Below are positions 8,286-12,722 of a DNA stretch of 12,722 nt, piece by piece. The translations under genes were made by a program, and so were the position numbers. The notes under the pieces were generated by a model. That model had not been told where the DNA came from. It did not search any database and saw nothing but the letters and a program-made list of their open reading frames with translations. Within the stretch, counting starts at the first letter, position 1. Each line of letters opens with the position of its first letter. Source of the DNA: Gallionellales bacterium CG03_land_8_20_14_0_80_55_15 (GTDB lineage Bacteria > Pseudomonadota > Gammaproteobacteria > Burkholderiales > Gallionellaceae); assembly GCA_002780675.1 (NCBI GenBank), contig PEUR01000164.1, forward strand, positions 1 through 12,722, read 5' to 3'.

Positions 8286-8376
8286 TAGTTGTTTCATCAG
8301 TACTCGCCGACATCCCCTGACCAGCCTCCGCTACTCGGCGGCGCGCAGGGGAAGAAGGTTGAGTTGATGGGTGCTA
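8286..8376. repeat. Long imperfect palindrome with nested inverted repeats
   Basis: Several arm pairs nest around one centre: TAG/CTA (8286-8288 with 8374-8376), CATCA/TGATG (8295-8299 with 8365-8369), CCCCTG/CAGGGG (8314-8319 with 8346-8351) and CCGC/GCGG (8328-8331 with 8338-8341). An alternative inner pairing is CGCCGA/TCGGCG (8305-8310 with 8335-8340). It sits where GC-rich core DNA meets the AT-richer island. It could be a bidirectional terminator, a REP or MITE-like repeat, or a recombination-site remnant; the sequence alone does not decide. Confidence 0.5.
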
Positions 8377-8499
8377 ACGTCTAAATTCAGCGATCTTTGC
8401 GGCATCCGATAGAACGATAAGTTTGGCTTTGATCTCGGAGTTTTTGCATAGTGTTTGACCGACTATTTCTTACTTGCTTTTACTTTTGATGGTTTCACA

Positions 8500-9534
8500 T
8501 CAGCAAGTCCCTTGTGCTTGGACAAGCTTTGTGCAGCCTTCTTCCATAAGCTGTATGAAGTCACGTGCATCTGAAAAGTAATTTCTAAATGCAAGACGAA
8601 CATCGTCACTTGTATTGGCTCTTACTAATACGACATCACTATCAGGAAATTCTTTCTCCAATTCAAACAGTTCCCGCAGAGCGTCTGTGGCAGACCTAAA
8701 GGTTCGCACGTCAAGTTCTCGGCTGCCTGAGAATATAAGAATCGCATTTTTACGCTCAGTGACGGCTTTGTCTGCGGCGTTTAGTCCGCGAAGAGTTTTT
8801 AGAAGTTTGAGTTCCTCGTCGAGCTTCAAAAATTTTGCGACGATCACTCGATCTTCAATTTCTGGCAAAGGGCCCTTTGTGTTCTCAAAGGCTCTTGCCA
8901 GTATTTCACTGGCAAGAGCCATTGCCTTCTCGTACCGAGTGTCGCCTTGCCGAAACTTTGGTTGGCTTTCCGTGATGAAGCCGATCACCTCTACCGCAGT
9001 TGACCAAGCGTGCTGAACAAGCGTCCTATACTGAATTTCAAGGTAAAGCCCAGCTAGTTCTTTTCCAACCTCTGAATTTACGTTGTATTCGTATACATCA
9101 TGAATTCCTCTGTATCCAGTGCACTTCGGTTTCTTGATGTAGTCGTATTTGTCTAGTTCGTTGCGACGCTTATGATTGAAATGGGCATTATGGAAATTTT
9201 TTCGAAACTCGATGAGTGTCTGTAAGTCTTTGAAGATTAGCCGACATCCTGCTATATCGTCCATCCTTGATAGTTGCATGCCCGGCAGTCGCTCGAGCTT
9301 GTCGAAGATTGTTCTTTTTCGCTTGTGTCGTTGTGCGACCGAGATTCCTGTACCACGCGTTCTAGTTCGAAGAATCGCTTGAAAAGTGTTCAGAACAGCA
9401 CGATGAGCGGCTCGCCATTGTTCAATAACATGGAGGTCTTCTGCGGACTGCGTTCCAGACCGCACATTTTCACCTGCACGATTGACGCGTGATTTTGAAC
9501 CACCAGGGTGGTGAAGTTTAGTTTGAGTGGTCAT
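8500..9534 (-). CDS. RelA/SpoT-domain nucleotide pyrophosphokinase-like protein (small alarmone synthetase or toxSAS type)
   Basis: A 344-residue protein with a single RelA/SpoT synthetase domain (about 35-185) and no HD hydrolase, TGS or ACT domain. Family motifs are visible: the basic segment RHKRKRTIFDKL (69-80), DDIAGCR (92-98) with the metal-binding Asp, TGYRGIHDVYEY (139-150) corresponding to the G-loop with its stacking Tyr, and LEIQYRTLVQHAW (165-177) with the catalytic Glu. A further region (about 190-344) ends in a mixed alpha/beta stretch, FRSATDALRELFELEKEF and VVLVRANTSDDVRLAFRNYF. Such stand-alone proteins make (p)ppGpp, make (pp)pApp, or pyrophosphorylate tRNA as toxins; which applies cannot be read here. 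ATG 9534 has no clear Shine-Dalgarno. It lies 37 bases after the DUF2442 gene on the same strand. Codon use is AT-richer than the neighbouring housekeeping genes, suggesting acquisition. Confidence 0.85.
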   Translation of the reverse strand: MTTQTKLHHPGGSKSRVNRAGENVRSGTQSAEDLHVIEQWRAAHRAVLNTFQAILRTRTRGTGISVAQRHKRKRTIFDKLERLPGMQLSRMDDIAGCRLIFKDLQTLIEFRKNFHNAHFNHKRRNELDKYDYIKKPKCTGYRGIHDVYEYNVNSEVGKELAGLYLEIQYRTLVQHAWSTAVEVIGFITESQPKFRQGDTRYEKAMALASEILARAFENTKGPLPEIEDRVIVAKFLKLDEELKLLKTLRGLNAADKAVTERKNAILIFSGSRELDVRTFRSATDALRELFELEKEFPDSDVVLVRANTSDDVRLAFRNYFSDARDFIQLMEEGCTKLVQAQGTC

Positions 9535-9549
9535 TGGTAAATTGGGAAT

Positions 9550-9563
9550 TTGTTAATTGTTAA
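9550..9563. repeat. Tandem heptamer in the spacer before the RelA/SpoT gene
   Basis: TTGTTAA occurs twice without a gap (9550-9556 and 9557-9563), in the 37-base AT-rich gap between the DUF2442 stop and the RelA/SpoT start. Two equal half-sites at this spacing could be an operator, but may be chance in AT-rich DNA. Confidence 0.4.
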
Positions 9564-9571
9564 CGCAGAAT

Positions 9572-9871
9572 TCAGGCAACTTGCGTGGCTTTATCGCACG
9601 AGGTCGTCTTGAATGACGGATTTTCATTTGAAATCAATGGAAACAGGGCTGGATTGCGAATGGATTCTACGACCAGATCAATGTCAAGCAGGGGCCAGTA
9701 AAGGTGATTGAGTGAGGGCCGCTCAATCGTGGTGATTTGATCAAGCGTGGCTTGCTTGAACCAGGGAAATTCTGCATAGGCGACAAAAAGTTCTTCGTCG
9801 TCCAGAAGCAACCAGAAGCCCTTGTTTGAAACTACAGAAACTTCAGTTTCCAAAGTGGACGCGCCAGGCAT
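9572..9871 (-). CDS. DUF2442 family protein
   Basis: A 99-residue protein matching the DUF2442 pattern: SNKGFWLLLDDEELFVAYAEFPWF near residues 15-38, then ATLDQI and the NHLYWPLLDIDLVVESI motif near 55-71. The family is small, of unresolved biochemical function, and is often encoded next to DUF4160, a pair proposed to be toxin-antitoxin-like. A TTG at 9877 is possible, but the ATG at 9871 has GAGGAG (9884-9879) seven bases upstream and is preferred. The start lies inside the end of the DUF4160 gene (29-base overlap), so the two are coupled. Confidence 0.85.
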   Translation of the reverse strand: MPGASTLETEVSVVSNKGFWLLLDDEELFVAYAEFPWFKQATLDQITTIERPSLNHLYWPLLDIDLVVESIRNPALFPLISNENPSFKTTSCDKATQVA

Positions 9872-10082
9872 GGACAATCTCCTCGTGGTGAGTATGAACC
9901 AAGGCTTGCGCCTCGTTGAGTTGCTTTTGAGACAACCCCTGATTCAAGGCTAATTCAATTGTTGGCTCCAGCCAGAACTTCGCTTCACCGTCGGTATGGG
10001 CGACATGAACGTGAACTCGCATTTCTTCACGAGAAAAGAAGAAAAAACGAAAGGCACCTTCACGAAATATGGTTGGAGACAT
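9843..10082 (-). CDS. DUF4160 family protein
   Basis: A 79-residue protein matching DUF4160: SPTIFREGAFRFFFFSREEM at the start, VHVHVAHTDGEAKFWLEP (the usual H-x-H region) and a C-terminal helix HHEEIVHAWRVHF. Members typically precede a DUF2442 gene, as here, and the pair is a predicted toxin-antitoxin-like unit without an agreed mechanism. A TTG at 10121 would add 13 residues with no family match; the ATG at 10082 begins the conserved MSPTI. No Shine-Dalgarno is visible before it. TGGTATTAT, an extended -10-like sequence, ends about 11 bases upstream, so the transcript may be nearly leaderless. First gene of a likely three-gene minus-strand operon. Confidence 0.83.
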   Translation of the reverse strand: MSPTIFREGAFRFFFFSREEMRVHVHVAHTDGEAKFWLEPTIELALNQGLSQKQLNEAQALVHTHHEEIVHAWRVHFGN

Positions 10083-10154
10083 GCGCGAATAATACCAGTT
10101 CTGTTGGGTTGTTACGCTCAACGCAGGCGGTTTTGTATGCGGCGAAATCCGTTG

Positions 10155-11576
10155 TCACGACCCTTGCACCCACTCGATCAGCGCGTCCTGCGCCGCTTGG
10201 GCGCGCTTCGCGTTCGGGTGGTTGATGAAAAATACCACGATCCATTGTTTGCCTGAACGAGCTTGCACAAATCCCGCCAGGGTCTTTACCCCGTCCAGCG
10301 TGCCAGTTTTGAGATGGGCGTGACTGGCGGCGGGGCTGGTTTTTAAACGCTTTTTGACCGAGCCATCCACACCCAGAATCGGCAATGAGGCGACCAGTTC
10401 GGCGCTGAAAGGACTCTCGGTTACGCTTTGCAGCAGTTGCGCCATATGCGCCGCGCTGATGCGTTCCTGGTGCGACAAACCCGAGCCGTTTTCCAGAACC
10501 AGTTCGGGGAAATCCAGTCCTTTTTTTGTCAGCCAGTCACGCATTGCGGCGCTGCTGCGCGGAATACTGGCGATGGCCGCCGGTTCACCTGCGCTCGTCA
10601 GCGTCAGGAACAACTGCCTCGCCATGACGTTGTTGCTGAATTTGTTGATGTCGCGGATGAGCTGACTGAGCGGCTCGGAGCGATGGGTGGCGAACAATTG
10701 CGCCTCCTGGCGCACCACGCCATCGCGTACCTTGCCGCTGAAACTGCCGCCCAGTTGTTGCCACACGGCGCGGAACACGGCCTCGACGTAGCGAGTATGT
10801 GACAGCACGCTGAGATTGTGTTCGCGCTCGCCGCATTCCGCCGGATAGCCGCCTTGCAGCAGCAATCGCTCGTCCGTTGCCTGCACCAGGATGGTGTCAT
10901 CCCAGTTGTCGCAACTTTCGGCGTATTTTGTAACCAATTGATTATCAACAATAATTTCATCAATTGGCGGCTCAATAATCGCCCGCAAACGCCCGTTTTC
11001 CGGCCTATAGCGCAGGTGCAGGGTATTGAAATTGAGCAGCAACGCATCGGGGCTGACGTTGTAGGCACGCACCGTATCGCTATCGAAGGACCGATCGCTG
11101 CCGGGCGGCAACTCGAAAAAGCGGCGATCCAGCAGCAGATCGCCGCGTATCTCGCGCAAGCCCCGCGCCCGCAATTCCGCCAACCACAGCCAGAATTGTT
11201 CGATGGTGAATTTTGGGTCGCCATAGCCCTTGAACACCAAATCGCCCTGCAACACGCCGTTTTCCAGCCGACCATCCAGATACGCCTCGGTCTTCCACTG
11301 GTACGCCGGGCTCAACAACTCCAGCCCCGCAAAAGTCGTGAGCAACTTCATGGTGGAGGCGGGATTCATCGGCCAAGCCTCGTTAAGGTGCAACAGCGGT
11401 CGCGTCTGATTGACTTCCTGCACCACGATGGATACCGCAGATTCAGGGACGTCGGCCTTTAGCAGGGCTTCCCTGACGGATGGGGGAAGTGCCTCGGCCC
11501 GGGCATGGGCGATCAGAAAGAATGCGAACAGCAAGCTGTAAAAAAGTTTAATCAGCGCCTCTAACGGGCATGGCAT
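10155..11576 (-). CDS. dacB: D-alanyl-D-alanine carboxypeptidase/endopeptidase, PBP4 type (peptidase S13)
   Basis: A periplasmic low-molecular-mass penicillin-binding protein that trims stem peptides or cuts D-Ala-mDAP cross-links in peptidoglycan. The 473-residue form has a signal peptide (hydrophobic LFYSLLFAFFLIA, likely cut after AHARA near 27). All three active-site motifs are intact: STMK (74-77), SNN (314-316) and KTG (423-425). Between the first two lies the long insertion usual in S13 enzymes. Two starts are plausible: ATG 11576 with AGGGG eight bases upstream, and ATG 11606 with a stronger GAGGGA, which would lengthen the signal peptide by ten residues. The longer frame to 11720 translates a GC-rich repeat and is rejected. 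The initiation region lies in a 12-bp hairpin. bioA ends about 120 bases upstream on the same strand. Confidence 0.93.
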   Translation of the reverse strand: MPCPLEALIKLFYSLLFAFFLIAHARAEALPPSVREALLKADVPESAVSIVVQEVNQTRPLLHLNEAWPMNPASTMKLLTTFAGLELLSPAYQWKTEAYLDGRLENGVLQGDLVFKGYGDPKFTIEQFWLWLAELRARGLREIRGDLLLDRRFFELPPGSDRSFDSDTVRAYNVSPDALLLNFNTLHLRYRPENGRLRAIIEPPIDEIIVDNQLVTKYAESCDNWDDTILVQATDERLLLQGGYPAECGEREHNLSVLSHTRYVEAVFRAVWQQLGGSFSGKVRDGVVRQEAQLFATHRSEPLSQLIRDINKFSNNVMARQLFLTLTSAGEPAAIASIPRSSAAMRDWLTKKGLDFPELVLENGSGLSHQERISAAHMAQLLQSVTESPFSAELVASLPILGVDGSVKKRLKTSPAASHAHLKTGTLDGVKTLAGFVQARSGKQWIVVFFINHPNAKRAQAAQDALIEWVQGS

Positions 11577-11613
11577 ATTGCCACCCCTGATAATGAAACA
11601 CGCCATGCCCGTT
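11563..11613 (-). repeat. Perfect 12-bp inverted repeat enclosing the dacB start
   Basis: AACGGGCATGGC (11563-11574) and GCCATGCCCGTT (11602-11613) are exact reverse complements with a 27-base spacer. In the dacB transcript the loop carries the AGGGG Shine-Dalgarno and the first two bases of the ATG at 11576. The alternative ATG at 11606 lies within the 5' arm. It could be a translational control hairpin or part of a repeat element. Confidence 0.85.
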
Positions 11614-11647
11614 CCCTCACCCCCGCCCCCCCTCTCCCAGAGGGCGA
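11614..11647. repeat. GC-rich dispersed intergenic repeat (CCCTCACCCC...CCCTCTCCC type)
   Basis: CCCTCACCCCCGCCCC is followed by the hairpin CCCTCT-CCC-AGAGGG (11630-11644) and GCGAG. On the minus strand it reads into the familiar peptide-like string PLALWERGGGGEG, a known artefact of translating this widespread proteobacterial intergenic repeat. It lies in the spacer between bioA and dacB and directly abuts the 12-bp inverted repeat. Confidence 0.7.
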
Positions 11648-11697
11648 GTGGTACGATTCGTCGCTTCGTGTGCTTCACGTTAAACTGACCGTCATGC

Positions 11698-12722
11698 TCA
11701 TCTGAGTGCTTCGATGACAATTAAAGTGCGGGTAACCAGCAGTTGCATTTCTTCTTCGCTGATAATGTAAGGCGGCATGAAATACACCGTTTTCCCCATC
11801 GGACGCAGCAATAGTTCATGTTGCAGCCCCAGCGCGAAGCAGCGTTGCGCGAAATCGGCGTGCATTGATTCCACCTCGAACGCCCAGATCATGCCGGTAT
11901 TGCGCCAATTCTTCACTGACGGATGTTCACGCAAGGGCTGGGCGATGCGGTTGAAATAGTCAGCCTTGGCGCGGTTAGCGTTCAGTACATCGTCCTCTTC
12001 AAAAATATCCAGCGTCGCAAGGGCAGCCCGACAAGCCAGCGGATTGCCAGTATAGGAATGCGAATGCAAAAACCCGCGCGCGGTCGGGTCGGCATAAAAC
12101 GCCTGATAGATGTCGTCCGTCGTCATCACGATGGACAGCGGCAGATAGCCGCCAGTAATGCCTTTGGAAATCAGCAGGAAATCAGGGGAAATCCCCCCCT
12201 GTTCGCACGCGAACATCGTTCCTGTCCTGCCCATGCCGACGGCGATTTCGTCCGCGATCAGATGCACGCCATACTGGTCGCACAGCTCGCGCGCCCGGCG
12301 CAGATAAACCGGGTGATACATCGCCATGCCCGCCGCACCCTGTACCAGCGGCTCGATGATAAAAGCGGCAAGCTGTGCGTGATGCTGTTGCAGATGGATT
12401 TCCAATGTCTCCGCACAGCGCAGCGCAAAAGCCTCATCGGTTTCGCCCGTTTCGGCATTTCGCCAGTCCGGGCTAACCACCGTCGCCTGCTGGCGGATCA
12501 GCGCGCCGTAGGCATCGCGGAACAGCGCGACATCCGTAACCGACAACGCGCCCAGCGTCTCGCCGTGGTAACTATTTTGCAGACTGATGAACTGTGTCTT
12601 GTCCGGCTTGCCGGTGTTGCGCCAGTAATGCGCGCTCATCTTGAGCGCGATTTCGGTAGCCGATGCACCGTCCGAACCATAGAAGCAATGCCCCAGCCCC
12701 AGCGGCGCGAGTGCGCGCAGCC
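11698..12722 (-). CDS. bioA: Adenosylmethionine-8-amino-7-oxononanoate aminotransferase (5' end beyond the window)
   Basis: A PLP-dependent class III aminotransferase that converts KAPA to DAPA in biotin synthesis, using SAM as amino donor. About 340 of roughly 430 residues are present; the frame stays open past the ATG at 12639 (which is internal) through YGSDGASATEIALKM to the edge. Seen in order: the GSDGASATE phosphate-contact segment, SYHGETLGALS, EPLVQGAAGM, IADEIAVGMGRTG with the PLP-binding Asp, ISKGITGGYLPLS with the Schiff-base Lys, and HSHSYTGNPLACRAA. YGS, YHGE and the SYTGNPLA region distinguish BioA from other class III members. It is upstream of dacB on the same strand, separated by a repeat-containing spacer; no other bio genes are visible. 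Confidence 0.94.
   Translation of the reverse strand, partial: LRALAPLGLGHCFYGSDGASATEIALKMSAHYWRNTGKPDKTQFISLQNSYHGETLGALSVTDVALFRDAYGALIRQQATVVSPDWRNAETGETDEAFALRCAETLEIHLQQHHAQLAAFIIEPLVQGAAGMAMYHPVYLRRARELCDQYGVHLIADEIAVGMGRTGTMFACEQGGISPDFLLISKGITGGYLPLSIVMTTDDIYQAFYADPTARGFLHSHSYTGNPLACRAALATLDIFEEDDVLNANRAKADYFNRIAQPLREHPSVKNWRNTGMIWAFEVESMHADFAQRCFALGLQHELLLRPMGKTVYFMPPYIISEEEMQLLVTRTLIVIEALR

Larger units (their letters stand above)
8223..8499. other. Gene-free spacer between ubiD and the RelA/SpoT gene
   Basis: A 277-base stretch between convergent genes. The part nearer ubiD is GC-rich and holds the hairpin at 8239-8264 and the nested inverted repeats at 8286-8376. From about 8380 the base composition becomes AT-rich like the accessory genes that follow. 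Only very short open frames with no family resemblance were seen. No tRNA, attachment site or transposase remnant was recognised. Confidence 0.7.

Noticed and set aside
7536..8297. Long minus-strand open frame (253 codons) across ubiD
   Set aside because: Antisense to well-conserved ubiD, with no recognisable domain; a shadow frame.
8280..8385. Integron attC site
   Set aside because: The imperfect palindrome is suggestive, but the terminal RYYYAAC and GTTRRRY core sites are not present in the right places, and there is no integrase or cassette.
8420..8499. A short minus-strand open frame of about 20 codons after the RelA/SpoT gene
   Set aside because: No ribosome-binding site, no family resemblance and no more than chance length.
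11577..11720. N-terminal extension of dacB to 11720
   Set aside because: It translates the dispersed GC-rich repeat and runs into the bioA end; a signal peptide begins properly at 11576 (or 11606).
1..12722. CRISPR array, tRNA or rRNA genes, insertion sequence with transposase
   Set aside because: Both strands were scanned by eye; no regularly spaced repeats, cloverleaf, rRNA segments or transposase motifs were seen.

Overview
The window looks like chromosomal DNA of a betaproteobacterium, probably Nitrosomonadales/Gallionellaceae-like. This is inferred from an SAH riboswitch upstream of a long bacterial-type ahcY, from the ahcY / PF04020 membrane protein / metF order, and from metK divergent to two tandem lipid A acyltransferase genes. 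No rRNA, tRNA, CRISPR array, transposase or integrase was seen. Both edges cut genes: metF at the left, bioA at the right.

Layout. 1-2280 (minus): ahcY, a small PF04020 membrane protein and metF, transcribed leftward from a promoter and SAH riboswitch at about 2136-2269. 2302-3555 (minus): a DUF3391 + HD-GYP protein, probably a cyclic-di-GMP phosphodiesterase. 3596-4928 (minus): metK with its promoter and an intrinsic terminator. 4976-8222 (plus): two overlapping LpxL-type acyltransferases, then ubiD. 8223-8499: a gene-free spacer with nested inverted repeats. 8500-10082 (minus): a visibly AT-richer accessory island of DUF4160, DUF2442 and a RelA/SpoT-domain protein. 10155-11576 (minus): dacB (PBP4 type), whose start lies in a 12-bp inverted repeat beside a GC-rich intergenic repeat. 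11698-12722 (minus): bioA, 5' end missing.

How the genes fit together. MetF, MetK and AhcY are three enzymes of the activated methyl cycle: methyl-THF supply, SAM synthesis and SAH removal. The riboswitch should raise AhcY when SAH accumulates. BioA uses SAM as amino donor for biotin synthesis. UbiD serves ubiquinone synthesis, whose later methylations consume SAM. The acyltransferases and DacB concern the envelope. The RelA/SpoT / DUF4160 / DUF2442 group is unrelated to these pathways and is the best candidate for an undescribed toxin-antitoxin or anti-phage module.

Most notable: (1) the three-gene alarmone-synthetase-like island; (2) the dacB initiation region enclosed by a perfect 12-bp inverted repeat; (3) an SAH riboswitch whose P4 helix shares two bases with a hairpin covering the ahcY Shine-Dalgarno sequence, which gives a readable mechanism.
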